Shown: positions 21,674 to 31,553, numbered from the stretch's first letter. The stretch: DNA of 48,376 nucleotides from Planctomycetota bacterium (GCA_016190145.1 JACPRD010000174.1:1-48376), one strand, 5' to 3'. The notes: generated by a model not told the origin, from the letters alone. Program-made: numbers and translations.

Positions 21674-24600
21674 ATGGATTCCCCCTCCCCCACCGACCCG
21701 ACGATCCGTCGCCCTCCCTCCGCGACCGACCCGACGGTCATCGCGAGCCCGGGAGGCCCCATGGGCGCGCGCGAAACGCCGCCGGGCGGCGACCGCTTCG
21801 GGAAATTCGTCCGCACGCGGAAGCTCGGCTCGGGTGGGATGGGGGAGGTGTGGCAGGCGTGGGACGAGGAACTCTCGCGATGGGTCGCGCTGAAACTGCT
21901 CAAGGGAACGGACGCGGAGGAAATCGCGCGGTTCAAGCGCGAAGCGCAGACGGCGGCACGGCTGACCCATCCGAACATCGCGGCGATCTTCGACGTCGGC
22001 GAGGAGTCGGGACGGCACTGGATCGCGATGCAGTTCGTGGAAGGGCAGACGCTCAAGACCTGGCCGCGGACCGACCGGCGGCTGCTCGTGCGGCTCGTGC
22101 GCGACGCGGCGCGCGCCGTGGAGTTCGCGAACCGGCAGGGCGTGATCCATCGGGACCTCAAGCCCGACAACCTCATGGCGACCGGCAAGGGCGACGGCGC
22201 GCACGCGTACGTCATGGACTTCGGCCTCGCGCGCGCGACCGAGGGAGCGTCTGATCTGTCGGTCACAGGTCAGATCCTGGGCACCCCGAACTACATGCCC
22301 CCCGAACAGGCCCACGGCGAGCGCGCCGACGCGCGCGCCGACGTGTACTCGCTCGGCGCCACGCTCTACGAAATCCTCACCGACCGCCGCCCCTTCACCG
22401 GCGAAAATGTCTACGCCACGCTCAAGAAAGTCATGGAGGACGACCCCGTCGCCCCGCGCCGGATCGACCCGTCCGTCGACGCCGACCTCGAGACCATCGT
22501 GCTCAAGTGCCTCGAAAAGGAGCGCAACCGCCGCTACGCGTCCGCGGGCGACCTCGCCGACGAACTCGACCGCTTCCTCAAGGGCGAGGCCATCTCCTCC
22601 CGCCCCGCGAGCGTGCTGTACAGGGCGCGGAAATTCGTGAAACGGCGGACCTCGCTCGTGGCGGCGGGGGCGCTTCTGGCGGCCGGGATCGGCGCGGGAC
22701 TGTGGGTGCTGCTCTGGCCGGGAAGCGCCCGCGTCACGTCGACGCCGGAGGGCGCGGAGATCCTCGTCGACGGCCGGCCGACCGGGCGCGCGACGCCCGC
22801 GAGCGTCGTGCTCTGGCCGCCCGGCCGGCACGTCATCGGCGTGCGCCTCGACAGGCACCTGGACGCTTCCGGAGAAGCGCGGCCGCGGGCGGGGCAGGAA
22901 GTCGACGTGTCGTTCGCGCTCGAGAAGACGACGGGATTCGTGTCGGTGGTCACGAAGCCGCGCGGAGCGGAGGCGGTCTGGCGCCGGGACGGAACCGAGA
23001 TTCCCCTGGGACGGACGCCGGTCGATCGCGCGGAAGTCCCCCGCGGGCCCGGGACCATCGTGCTGCGGACCGCGCGCTACTCGCCGCTCGAGGCCGTGGT
23101 GCAGGTGGAACCGGGCGCGCTCGCCACCGTCGAGAAAACGCTGCAGCCGATCTACGGCAGCCTCGCCATCGAGTCGGACCAGACGGGGCTCCAGGCTACC
23201 TACACCCCCATGGATCGCGAAGACGTCGCCGACGGCCACGTCCCCGTCCCCATCCCCGACATGGCCCTCGCCCTCGGCCGCTGGCGCTTCACGTTCGTCG
23301 GCGCCGGCCGGTTCCCCCGCGTCCGCGAAATCGAAATCGTCGAGAACCGCCCGCTGCGCATCCGCGCCCACCTCGAACCGATCCTGCGCAGGCGACTGCC
23401 CCTTCCCTCCCCCGCGGCCGCCCTCGCGGTCGCGGACTTCGACCGCGACGGCCTGGCCGACGTCGCCGCCCGCTCGAACGACGGGTTCGTGCACGCCGTC
23501 TCCGGCGCGGACGGCTCGGAACTGTGGAAGTTCTACGAGGGCGGGACGGACATGGGCGAAGCGCTTCCGGAGGTCCCCCTCGTGGCCGACCTGGACGGCG
23601 ACGGGGTGCCGGACGTGGCGTTCGCGGCCGGCTCGGGGACGGTGTACGCGGTGTCCGGGCGGAACGGTTCGGAAATCTGGGCGGCGTCGCCGGAACTGTT
23701 CTTCCGCCAGGCCGCACAGCCGGCCGACATGAACGGCGACGGCGTGCCGGACGTGGTCGGAACGGGGGCGAAGCGCGTGATGGCGCTGTCCGGCAGGGAC
23801 GGGCGGGTGGTGTGGGAGGCGGAGGCGAAGGACGAACTGGGCGCGTCCCCCGCGGTGGGGGACCTGGACGGCGACGGGACGCCGGAGGTGGTGGTGGCGA
23901 CGACGAAAGGGGTCGCGGCGTACTCGGGGTCTGAAAAACTCTGGGAAGCGGAGTACGACGACCCGGCCTGGGACGCGCCGATGCTGGCCGACGTGAACGG
24001 CGACGGCGTCCGCGACGTGGTGGCGGCGTCGCGAACCGCGGGGCTGCTGGCGTTTTCCGGGAAGGACGGAGAGCTGTTCTGGCAGAACGAGGCCCTCGCG
24101 ACGGTGCGGCGCGCGTCGCTGGCGATCCGGATCGACGGCGACGCGGTTCCGGATTTCGTGGCCGCGACCGAGACGAACGTCGTGGCCGTGAGCGGCGCGA
24201 CCGGAATGCTGCTGTGGCAGGTCCTCGCTTCCTCCGGTAACGAGGGCTGGATCGACATGGCGGGCGCCGACGTGAACGGCGACGGCGTCGACGACGCGTT
24301 CGTGGGACCGCTTCACGGGCGGATCCTGGCGTTCTCGGGCAAGGACGGGACGGCGCTCTGGGAAGAGGGGATTGCGGCGAGCACGGGGCCGGCGCTCGCG
24401 GACGCGGACGGCGACGGAATCGCGGAGTGCGTGGCGGCGGACGCGCAGGGGGTGCAGTTCCTCGCGGGCTCGGCGCGGACGGGGGACTGGTCGGTGGCGA
24501 TCGACGGGGTGATGGAATTCGCGAGGCCCTGCCGGGACCTGGACGGCGACGGCACGGGCGAGGTGGCGGTCGAGGACATCAAGGGATCGCTGGCGATCCT

Positions 24601-26509
24601 GTCCGGGGCGACGGGCGACCGGCTGTGGAAGGCGGAGGGCGGCCGGGAGGCGGACATGGCGCCGATCGTCGCCGACCTGGACGGCGACGGATCGCCCGAG
24701 GTGCTGGCGATGCTGCGCGGAACGGAGTCGGGCAAGGGCTGGATGGCGGTCTATTCGACGCGCGCCGCCGAGCCGATCGCGAGCTATCCGTGGGCGGACG
24801 GGGGAAGCGCCTGGCCCGAGGCGCTGGACGTGAACGGCGACGGGAGAATGGACGGGCTCGGGTGGGCTGAGGGAACCCGCTCGCGATTCCTGGCCGCGGG
24901 GTGCGGGCTCGAGCCGGCGGCCGTCGAGATCGGCGCCGCCGCGGAGTCGCCTCCGGGCCTGGCCGATCGCGACCATGACGGCCGTCCGGAGTGGCTGGCC
25001 GTCTGGAGCCCCGCCGGCGTCCTCGCGTTCCGGCTCCCGGGGGGCGAGCCGATGTGGGAAGTGGTGCTTGCCGTCGAACAGCGCACGGCGCCTCTTCTCC
25101 GCGACGTCGACGGCGACGGAGAGCCCGACGCGGTGGTGCGGGGCGCGGACGGGATCGTCGCGATTTCCGGAAAGACCGGGGAGATTCTCTGGACGATCGC
25201 GCTCGAGGGCGTCGCCGTCACGCCTGTGGTGGAGGACCTCGACGGCGACGGCGCGGCAGACGTCGTGACCGCGGCCGACCTCGAGGTCGCCGCCTGGTCC
25301 GGCCGCTCGGGCGGCCGCCTGTGGACCGCCCCCGGATTCGACATGCCCTCGACGCCCCTCGTCCTCGACCTCGCGGGCGACCACGCGGCCGGCATCCTCG
25401 TCTGCGACTCCGGCGGGCTGGCCGCCCTCTCGGCGAAAGACGGCTCACTCCTGTGGAGACTCCCCATTCCCGGCGATCTCCAGCACCGCGCCGCCTCGGC
25501 GGGCCCCGCCGGGCCCGAAGGCCCCGCGATCCTCGTCGCCTCGAGCTCCCCCTTCGAACGATTCGGTGAACTGCGCCTCGTCCGCGCCCGCGACGGCGCC
25601 GTTCTCCGCCGCCAGAAGACCGAGCCCACCTACGACACTCCGCCCCTGGCGCTCCACGGCACCGCCGGCCCCGGCCTGCGCGTTCTGCTCCCCGTCCCGC
25701 AAATCGGCATCCGCACGCTCGCCTTCGGCCCCGTCCCCCCGCCGCTCGCCGCCGCCGCCGAACCCTCCCTCCGCGATTCCCTCTGGCGCGACCCGACCGG
25801 CCGCGGCATCCCCGCCCTCGCCGCCGCCCGCCTGCCCGCAGAAAAGGACAAGGTCGAGCGCTTCCTCCTCCTCACCGCCACCGCCGAAGCCCTCCTGAAC
25901 GCCGGCGACCGCGCCGAAGCCCTGCGCGCCCTCACCGCCCTCCGCGACCTCGGCGCCGACTCCTGGCTCATCCGCGCCGACCTCGCCGTCGCGGAAGACT
26001 CGACCTCGGATCTCGTGGAAGCCCTCCGGCAGAATCCCGACGGGGCAGCTCGGGCGCTCGCGGCGCGGTCTGAAATCTGGAAGGGTCGTTCGCGTGCCTG
26101 CCGCGCCGCCGCGGCGGACCTCACCGGCCTCCCGCGTGCCGCGGCCTGGCTCCTCTGCGACGACTTCGACCTCGCGCTCGCCGACCTCGCCGCCGCCGAA
26201 GCCGCCGGCGCCCCCCACCCCCGCGTCGCCCGCGTCCGAAACCTCTTCCCCGAAGACGCCGCTTCGTACCTCGCCCGCGCCACGGAACTCGCCGCCGACC
26301 CCGCCCGCTGCGCCGCGCTCGCCCGCCTCGCCCTCGCGCGCGCCGGCGGCATGACGTCCGCGGCGGCGGCTGAGCTCGGCGCGGAGGCTCTGGTCAAGCT
26401 GGGGAAAAAAGACGAGGCGGCGGCAATGCTGGACGAGGCTCTGAAGCGGGTCGACCTGTTTGCGGAAGATCGGGCGAAGCTGGAGAAGGCGCGGGCGGCG
26501 TTGAAGTAA
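21674..26509 (+). CDS. Transmembrane Ser/Thr kinase with PEGA and FG-GAP propeller
   Basis: The protein has 1611 aa. The kinase contains LGSGGMGEVW (51-60), VALK (Lys74), HRDLKPDN (near 159), DFG (near 182) and GTPNYMPPEQ. One transmembrane helix lies at about 326-348. Outside the membrane come a PEGA-like domain (VTSTPEGAEILVDGRPTGRA, about 352-420) and a second similar repeat. Then a long region has about 14 calcium-loop motifs of the DLDGDGVPDV type, as in FG-GAP or VCBS propellers, each followed by a blade with an SGKDG turn. The last 240 residues are helical and TPR-like. It should sense something outside and signal inward. An alternative ATG at 21761 has GGGAGG upstream; I kept the longer one. 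Confidence 0.88.
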   Translation: MDSPSPTDPTIRRPPSATDPTVIASPGGPMGARETPPGGDRFGKFVRTRKLGSGGMGEVWQAWDEELSRWVALKLLKGTDAEEIARFKREAQTAARLTHPNIAAIFDVGEESGRHWIAMQFVEGQTLKTWPRTDRRLLVRLVRDAARAVEFANRQGVIHRDLKPDNLMATGKGDGAHAYVMDFGLARATEGASDLSVTGQILGTPNYMPPEQAHGERADARADVYSLGATLYEILTDRRPFTGENVYATLKKVMEDDPVAPRRIDPSVDADLETIVLKCLEKERNRRYASAGDLADELDRFLKGEAISSRPASVLYRARKFVKRRTSLVAAGALLAAGIGAGLWVLLWPGSARVTSTPEGAEILVDGRPTGRATPASVVLWPPGRHVIGVRLDRHLDASGEARPRAGQEVDVSFALEKTTGFVSVVTKPRGAEAVWRRDGTEIPLGRTPVDRAEVPRGPGTIVLRTARYSPLEAVVQVEPGALATVEKTLQPIYGSLAIESDQTGLQATYTPMDREDVADGHVPVPIPDMALALGRWRFTFVGAGRFPRVREIEIVENRPLRIRAHLEPILRRRLPLPSPAAALAVADFDRDGLADVAARSNDGFVHAVSGADGSELWKFYEGGTDMGEALPEVPLVADLDGDGVPDVAFAAGSGTVYAVSGRNGSEIWAASPELFFRQAAQPADMNGDGVPDVVGTGAKRVMALSGRDGRVVWEAEAKDELGASPAVGDLDGDGTPEVVVATTKGVAAYSGSEKLWEAEYDDPAWDAPMLADVNGDGVRDVVAASRTAGLLAFSGKDGELFWQNEALATVRRASLAIRIDGDAVPDFVAATETNVVAVSGATGMLLWQVLASSGNEGWIDMAGADVNGDGVDDAFVGPLHGRILAFSGKDGTALWEEGIAASTGPALADADGDGIAECVAADAQGVQFLAGSARTGDWSVAIDGVMEFARPCRDLDGDGTGEVAVEDIKGSLAILSGATGDRLWKAEGGREADMAPIVADLDGDGSPEVLAMLRGTESGKGWMAVYSTRAAEPIASYPWADGGSAWPEALDVNGDGRMDGLGWAEGTRSRFLAAGCGLEPAAVEIGAAAESPPGLADRDHDGRPEWLAVWSPAGVLAFRLPGGEPMWEVVLAVEQRTAPLLRDVDGDGEPDAVVRGADGIVAISGKTGEILWTIALEGVAVTPVVEDLDGDGAADVVTAADLEVAAWSGRSGGRLWTAPGFDMPSTPLVLDLAGDHAAGILVCDSGGLAALSAKDGSLLWRLPIPGDLQHRAASAGPAGPEGPAILVASSSPFERFGELRLVRARDGAVLRRQKTEPTYDTPPLALHGTAGPGLRVLLPVPQIGIRTLAFGPVPPPLAAAAEPSLRDSLWRDPTGRGIPALAAARLPAEKDKVERFLLLTATAEALLNAGDRAEALRALTALRDLGADSWLIRADLAVAEDSTSDLVEALRQNPDGAARALAARSEIWKGRSRACRAAAADLTGLPRAAAWLLCDDFDLALADLAAAEAAGAPHPRVARVRNLFPEDAASYLARATELAADPARCAALARLALARAGGMTSAAAAELGAEALVKLGKKDEAAAMLDEALKRVDLFAEDRAKLEKARAALK

Positions 26510-26544
26510 GGCGGATTCCGTGTTCTGCCGTTTCTCCGTTCCCG

Positions 26545-26575
26545 TCGACTTCTCCCCAGGGAGCGCAGAAGTCGA
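26545..26575. terminator. Hairpin between convergent genes
   Basis: TCGACTTCT (26545-26553) pairs perfectly with AGAAGTCGA (26567-26575) around 13 nt. It lies between the stop of the giant kinase and the stop of the sigma factor gene. No T-run follows, so termination would need another mechanism. Confidence 0.4.
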
Positions 26576-26591
26576 GATGAGGCCCGCGAGG

Positions 26592-28730
26592 TCACTCCTC
26601 CTCAGGCTGCAACTCGACCTCGATCTCGCGCGAAGCGTCCGCCGCGACCAGCTCCCGCTCGAATCCGGGTGCGCGCACACTTATCTCGGCAGTCAATCCG
26701 GCGCCGACCGCGACGCCCTCGAGCCGGAAGGTGCCGTCAGCGCCGGTCACGGTGGCCGGAACGGGAACGTCGCCGGGGAGACATCCGCCGGCCTGGCCGT
26801 CCGGCCAGTGCCAGGAGCCCTGCGGCGTCCTGAAGGCGAGGCTGGCCGCGTGCCCGTCCGTACGGCCGCCGACGGAAGCGATCTGGACCCGGGCGCCCGC
26901 AATCGGGAATCCGCGCGCGTCGCGGACGCGGCCTCGGATCACGGCCGAGGCCTCGGGCAGCCGGACGTCGAGGCGGCCGGGTTTCGGCTGGGCAAGGTCG
27001 ACGAGCGCCAGGCCGTGGCCCGGGGCCCAGACCACGAGAAGCCGCGAACCTGCGGCGCCGGGAGGGATCTCGAATCGGCCCAGGTCGTCGACGGCGACGG
27101 GGACCTCCTCCAGGTTACCTGAGTCGTTCGCGGAGTCGGCGAGGCCGAAGAATCTCGCGCCGGCGAGTGGTTTGCCGAAGGCGTCGAGCACGGAGCCTGC
27201 GATTGCGGCGGCGCGTTCCATCTGCACGACCTGCTCTTCGCCGCCCACCGCCAGGTTGACCTCGCGCGTGACGAGCCCGTCCCCGGCGAGCCGGACGGAA
27301 ATTTCCCCGTCGGGCCAGACGCCGCCGAACGCGAAGCGCCCTTCCACGTCGGAAATGAGGACTTCGGGCAGGTATCCCTGGTGGAAAAACCCGGCGCGCG
27401 GCCACGGACCGACGGCGATCCACTGGTGGAAGAACCGGACGGTCACGCCGGCCAGAGGGGTTCCCCGATCGTCGGTGACGCGCCCGCGGACGCGGACGCC
27501 GCGCCGGAGGTGCAGGTCCCGGGAGGACTCCGCGCCGGCGGCCACGGAGACGGTCTCCTCCCGGTAATCTTCCACGGGCTCGCGGCCTTCCTCGCGCGCG
27601 CGCCACCGCTCGAGATCCGCAGACGTCGAAAGCACCACGAAGTCCGCTGCGCGCACTTCGAGCACCCACTCCCCCGGCTCGAGCTCCAGCGACCAGTTCC
27701 CACGCGCGTCGCTCGAGACGGAGGCACTCTGCCGGGCGCGATCGCCCTGAAAAGTCGCGGAGACGATTGCGTCGGCGACGGGCTCGCCGCTGCCCGCGTC
27801 CAGGATGCGGCCGCGGACCCGACCGAGTGTCGGAGGCGAATGAGTCACGGAAGTGGAGCTTGTGCCGGCGGTGCCCGCGGAGGGTCCGGGGCCCGTTTCC
27901 GCGCGGCCGCCTGCCGAAGTCGCCGCCGCCGCTGTCCCTTGCGCCGTCCCAGCCGGCTCCATTGCGGGCGCGCGCCCGATGCGCCACGCCGCAATCCCCG
28001 CGAGAATCGCCGCCAGGCCGAGCAGCACCGCGACCGCCCGCGGCCTCGGCCCCTGCGGCACCGCGCTCCCCTCCCCGCCCATCGGCGCCTCCCGCGCGAG
28101 CCGCGCGAGCCGCTTTCCCAGCCCCGCCGGCGCCGTCCCCGCCGGCGCCGCCGCGAGCTCGCTCTCGAGCGCCGCGAGGGCGAGCGCCACGCCGGCGCCC
28201 GCCAGCACCTTCCGCAGCCGCTCGTGCGCCGTGTGCAGCCTGTCGGCCACCGTCCCCTCCGGGCACTCCATCGCCCGCGCGATGTCCGCGTACGACATCC
28301 CGTGCTCGTACCGCAGCTCGACCGCCGTCCGCAAGTTCGGTTCCAGCCCGCCCACCGCCCGACGCACCGACTCCCTCAGTTCCGCGCGCTCCATGGCCTC
28401 CCCCTCCCTGTTTTCCTGGAAAGTGGAAGCCGCCGCCGCGAGCGCGTCCGCCGCCCTCGCCTCCGCCCCGCGCCGCCGCGCCGCCCCGTTCGCCTCGTTG
28501 AGCGCGATCCGGACCAGCCACCCGGCAAACGCCCGCGGATCCCGGAGTTCCCCCAGCGAACCGATCATGCGCGCGAACGTCTCCTGCGTCGCATCCTCCG
28601 CGTCCGCCTCGCTCCGCGCGCGCGACCTCTGCAGCCGCCAGATGTCGTCCTGGACGTCCGCCACCAGCCGTGCCAGCGCCTCGCGGTCTCCCGCCTGCGC
28701 CTGCACCACCAGGGCCGTCACGTCGCGCAT
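26592..28730 (-). CDS. ECF sigma factor fused to a membrane anchor and secreted domains
   Basis: The protein has 712 aa from the ATG at 28730. Residues 1-90 hold sigma region 2 (DAEDATQETFARM, then RDPRAFAGWLVRIALNEANG). Residues 115-175 hold region 4 (LEPNLRTAVELRYEHGMSYA and ECPEGTVADRLHTAHERLRK). A transmembrane helix follows at about 232-249, then a Ser/Thr/Gly linker, then four or five carboxypeptidase-regulatory or CnaB-like sandwich domains to the end, seen from GRVRGRILDAGSGEPVADA-type openings. The sigma part would be in the cytoplasm and the rest outside, so the factor is tethered and may need cleavage to act. No separate anti-sigma gene is adjacent. The HEAT lipoprotein gene lies 82 nt upstream on the same strand. 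A TTG at 28760 adds 10 residues. Confidence 0.85.
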   Translation of the reverse strand: MRDVTALVVQAQAGDREALARLVADVQDDIWRLQRSRARSEADAEDATQETFARMIGSLGELRDPRAFAGWLVRIALNEANGAARRRGAEARAADALAAAASTFQENREGEAMERAELRESVRRAVGGLEPNLRTAVELRYEHGMSYADIARAMECPEGTVADRLHTAHERLRKVLAGAGVALALAALESELAAAPAGTAPAGLGKRLARLAREAPMGGEGSAVPQGPRPRAVAVLLGLAAILAGIAAWRIGRAPAMEPAGTAQGTAAAATSAGGRAETGPGPSAGTAGTSSTSVTHSPPTLGRVRGRILDAGSGEPVADAIVSATFQGDRARQSASVSSDARGNWSLELEPGEWVLEVRAADFVVLSTSADLERWRAREEGREPVEDYREETVSVAAGAESSRDLHLRRGVRVRGRVTDDRGTPLAGVTVRFFHQWIAVGPWPRAGFFHQGYLPEVLISDVEGRFAFGGVWPDGEISVRLAGDGLVTREVNLAVGGEEQVVQMERAAAIAGSVLDAFGKPLAGARFFGLADSANDSGNLEEVPVAVDDLGRFEIPPGAAGSRLLVVWAPGHGLALVDLAQPKPGRLDVRLPEASAVIRGRVRDARGFPIAGARVQIASVGGRTDGHAASLAFRTPQGSWHWPDGQAGGCLPGDVPVPATVTGADGTFRLEGVAVGAGLTAEISVRAPGFERELVAADASREIEVELQPEEE

Positions 28731-28812
28731 CGAAGGGGTCTCGAATTCGGGCTTCCACAAGATTAGATGGAGAAGGGGCGGGTTTCTTGGAGGAATTCGG
28801 ATTTCTTTCCGC

Positions 28813-31287
28813 CTAGCGGGCGCGCGAGAGCCGCTCGATCCAGTAGGTGCGGCACTCGTCCATCTGCCGATATCTCACTACCCCGGGGCCGACAGTGATG
28901 TATTTTGATAGTCCGCCAATGATAATCCGGCGAATCAGAGTGAGCAGAGAGACTCGACTTCCTTTTGCGAAGCACCCCCAGAACTTGATCCCATCCCCTT
29001 CAAGCCTGACATCGTCTTCCCTCAGAATGGCTCGAAGGTCGTCAACCGTGATCAAGTCGCGGCTCAAAATCCGCATCCGTGTGACCACCCGCCACGTGTC
29101 CGGCTCATGGACCGACGCCAGGGAGTCGGCAAGGTATCGCTGCATGTTGGCAACAGAGCCTGGCGCCCAGAGATCCTCTACAGCGTCAAGTTCCTCACTG
29201 GCCGAACTCAATCCCAATCGGATCTTCACGACTCGAGCGCTCGATGCGGCTTCGCGATCGGGGAACGTCGCGAGGTTGATCACCCTGCGTTCGAGTTCTC
29301 TTCGGGCATCCGCGGGCCAATTCGTCAAGTCCGTCCAGAGAACGGTGCGGAGCCAAGCCCAGGGCCATTTCGCCAGCTCCAGACGGGCCGGTCGGTCGAG
29401 GAAGTCGAACACTGTAATGGCAAATCGACCGTCCTCGGTATCGAGCAGATCATTGACGCCGCTTGGATGTCCGTCGTTCATCAGTTGGTAGAGGAGCGGG
29501 TAGCCACTGTCTGATCCCAATGCGATTGCGGCAATGGCAGCCTCTTTGGCCCCGTTGTTCGAGGATTTCGACATGATCGGGATGAGCAGGTCTGCGTCCT
29601 GACGCGAGCCCCATCGCGCCAGCAGATTGCAGGCGTCAGACAGAAGTTGCTCATCCCTCGCTGTGACAATCCTGCGGATTTCCTCGACAGCCTCCCTTGC
29701 ATCGACGGAGTCCAGGTAGTTGAAGGCCGCTTTTCGTTCCTCGGGCACGCTCGAGGAAAGCATCGTCCTTGCCCGTGGGATGTACTCTCGGCGGCCGCGA
29801 AGGCCCACTGTTTCCATGACCATCGTCCGAATCCCCATGGATTCCGTCCTGAGGATCTCCTCCACAAGTTCCGGGGCGATTTGCGGAGTGAGTTCCAGGA
29901 AGACGCCGACAGCAAACTTGCGGACATCAGGGTCCGAATCCTGGAAAAGCGGAAGGAGATCGCTCGTCGCTTTTTGCAGCTGAAGCCAGGCACAGGCCAT
30001 TACCCCGTCGTATCGCAGGGACCGATCCGGAGAGCCCAGGAGGTTCTTGATCATGACATGGACTTCGTCAGGGAGGGACTCGCCCCTATCGCGCAGGTCC
30101 GTGAGTGCGTAGATCGCAGAATGTCGCACGTCCGAGTCGGAGTCACAAATCAGCTTAACAAGCTCCATCAACCCGCCGCGCCTGCTCCAAGCCACCAACA
30201 GGTCTGTTTCAAAATAGTCCTCGTGGAGATCTGCGCGAAGCAGGCGTAGATACCCCTGAACATCTTCACGAGGGAATAGGGCATGCACAGTGGATTGCAC
30301 CTTGGTGGCGATGGAGCGATCGCCGTCCGACAGAAACGGGATGAGGCGGTCCACGATCCCCTGCGGTTTGAGCTTCTGAATGGCGTCGATCGCAGCTTGC
30401 CTGACTCCGGATTCCGAATCTCCCAGAAGCTCAATCAGGCGGCTGCCAGCCGATGGATCCCCAAGAGTTGCCAATCCGTCGCAGGCTCGGCGGCGGACGA
30501 GATCTTCGCCGTCGCGCAGGAGCGCCTCCAAACGAGAAACGTCAGACCTGTCGCCCACCACGCCCAGCGACCCGGCTGCCTCGCCCCTGACCTTCGCGTC
30601 TGGGGAACCCAGCAACTCCCGGAGATAAGGAGCATCGCTGCGGTCCCCCACGAGCCCGACCACGGTCACGGCATCAGGAACTGCCTGTTTCGGATCGAGA
30701 AACGGCCTGACAAGATCGAGCCAGGGACGTACACGATACTGGAGCACGAGATGACAAACTATGTCTCCACTGGGTCTGTCACTGTTGCTGATGAATGCAA
30801 GCACCGCACGCATTTGGTTTTCGCTTGCGCGACCTGAATACCACGCCGCCGCCGCGTGCCTCATGACTTCCATCGCCTGCTCGGCCGGGTCCTCGGAGTA
30901 CCTCTTTTCCACAAGAGTCAGGAGATCTGAACCCAAATCGCGACGGCGTCGAACCAGAACTGCGGTGCTTTCCGCGCGAGTAGCAACCTCCGCATCTCCA
31001 ACGGCCGCAGCCCGGTCGAGTTCCTGGAGATCCGATTCCGTCCAGAATTCCCACTGCGCGAGAATCTCCTGCTGGGCGCCATCTCGTGCCTGGGCCTCCT
31101 CCTTATAGAACTCGGCGATTAACTCGCGCATCAGGCGTCCGACGGCGGCTTCATGCGTCGGCGGCTCGAGTTGCGCTCCACCATCGTGCTCTTGCCCCCC
31201 GGTGGAGCTGTCGTGCGCTACGGGCTCCCCGCAACCGCAGACGCAAATCCCGAGCACCAGCCATCTGAGGAAGCGCCACCGTTTCAT
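28813..31287 (-). CDS. HEAT-repeat lipoprotein
   Basis: The protein has 824 aa. A lipoprotein signal MKRWRFLRWLVLGICVCGCG ends with lipidation at Cys17 or Cys19. Most of the chain is helical repeats of the HEAT/PBS type, for example SPDAKVRGEAAGSLGVVGDR, LGDSESGVRQAAIDAIQKL and SDSDVRHSAIYALTDLRDRG, about ten in all. Such arrays bind proteins. The start at 31287 gives a complete lipobox signal; a frame extending to 31389 has no support. A -10-like TACACT ends about 10 nt before the ATG, so the mRNA may be leaderless. The gene looks less GC-rich than its neighbours. It precedes the tethered sigma factor and may be part of its sensing system, which is inference. Confidence 0.78.
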   Translation of the reverse strand: MKRWRFLRWLVLGICVCGCGEPVAHDSSTGGQEHDGGAQLEPPTHEAAVGRLMRELIAEFYKEEAQARDGAQQEILAQWEFWTESDLQELDRAAAVGDAEVATRAESTAVLVRRRRDLGSDLLTLVEKRYSEDPAEQAMEVMRHAAAAWYSGRASENQMRAVLAFISNSDRPSGDIVCHLVLQYRVRPWLDLVRPFLDPKQAVPDAVTVVGLVGDRSDAPYLRELLGSPDAKVRGEAAGSLGVVGDRSDVSRLEALLRDGEDLVRRRACDGLATLGDPSAGSRLIELLGDSESGVRQAAIDAIQKLKPQGIVDRLIPFLSDGDRSIATKVQSTVHALFPREDVQGYLRLLRADLHEDYFETDLLVAWSRRGGLMELVKLICDSDSDVRHSAIYALTDLRDRGESLPDEVHVMIKNLLGSPDRSLRYDGVMACAWLQLQKATSDLLPLFQDSDPDVRKFAVGVFLELTPQIAPELVEEILRTESMGIRTMVMETVGLRGRREYIPRARTMLSSSVPEERKAAFNYLDSVDAREAVEEIRRIVTARDEQLLSDACNLLARWGSRQDADLLIPIMSKSSNNGAKEAAIAAIALGSDSGYPLLYQLMNDGHPSGVNDLLDTEDGRFAITVFDFLDRPARLELAKWPWAWLRTVLWTDLTNWPADARRELERRVINLATFPDREAASSARVVKIRLGLSSASEELDAVEDLWAPGSVANMQRYLADSLASVHEPDTWRVVTRMRILSRDLITVDDLRAILREDDVRLEGDGIKFWGCFAKGSRVSLLTLIRRIIIGGLSKYITVGPGVVRYRQMDECRTYWIERLSRAR

Positions 31288-31400
31288 GATTCGGCACAGT
31301 GTAGCGAAACTCCGGCGCGAGGAACTCCCTTCGAGGCCCTCCCTGGTGTCGTCTTCGAAGGGAACTTCGACGACGCCCGCCCTGCGCAAGGAAAATGCGC

Positions 31401-31429
31401 TTGCGATGCGCGAAGTTCGCTCATATCCT
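31401..31429 (+). promoter_or_regulatory. Promoter of the phenylalanine leader
   Basis: TTGCGA (31401-31406) and TATCCT (31424-31429) are exactly 17 nt apart. Transcription would begin at about 31436, only a few nt before the leader peptide ATG at 31440, so the leader may be translated from a nearly leaderless mRNA. Confidence 0.55.
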
Positions 31430-31439
31430 CCCGTCCCTC

Positions 31440-31526
31440 ATGACAGCTCTCGGAAACCAGCACTTCTTCTTCGCCCCCTCCGGCGCGGCCCAGGTCGCGT
31501 CCGGCTGCGGCGAGGCTTCCGACTGA
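31440..31526 (+). CDS. Phenylalanine-rich leader peptide of an attenuator
   Basis: The frame encodes 28 residues, starting MTALGNQHFFFAPSG and ending in CGEASD. Three consecutive Phe codons (TTC at 31464-31472) sit where a ribosome would stall when charged tRNA-Phe is scarce. The frame ends 28 nt before a perfect terminator hairpin. A stem can form between GTCCGGCTGCGGC (31498-31510) and GCCGTAGCGGAC (31531-31542), and CCGGC within the second strand can pair with GCCGG of the terminator, giving the alternative antiterminator. The design is the classical pheA type. No ribosome site precedes the ATG. Confidence 0.75.
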   Translation: MTALGNQHFFFAPSGAAQVASGCGEASD

Positions 31527-31553
31527 GCCGGCCGTAGCGGACGAAACCCCAAG

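Noticed and set aside
21404..25384. Minus-strand frame of over 1300 codons opposite panD and the giant kinase
   Set aside because: It spans the heptamer arrays and the spacer and has no recognisable domain; it is the shadow of the propeller repeats.
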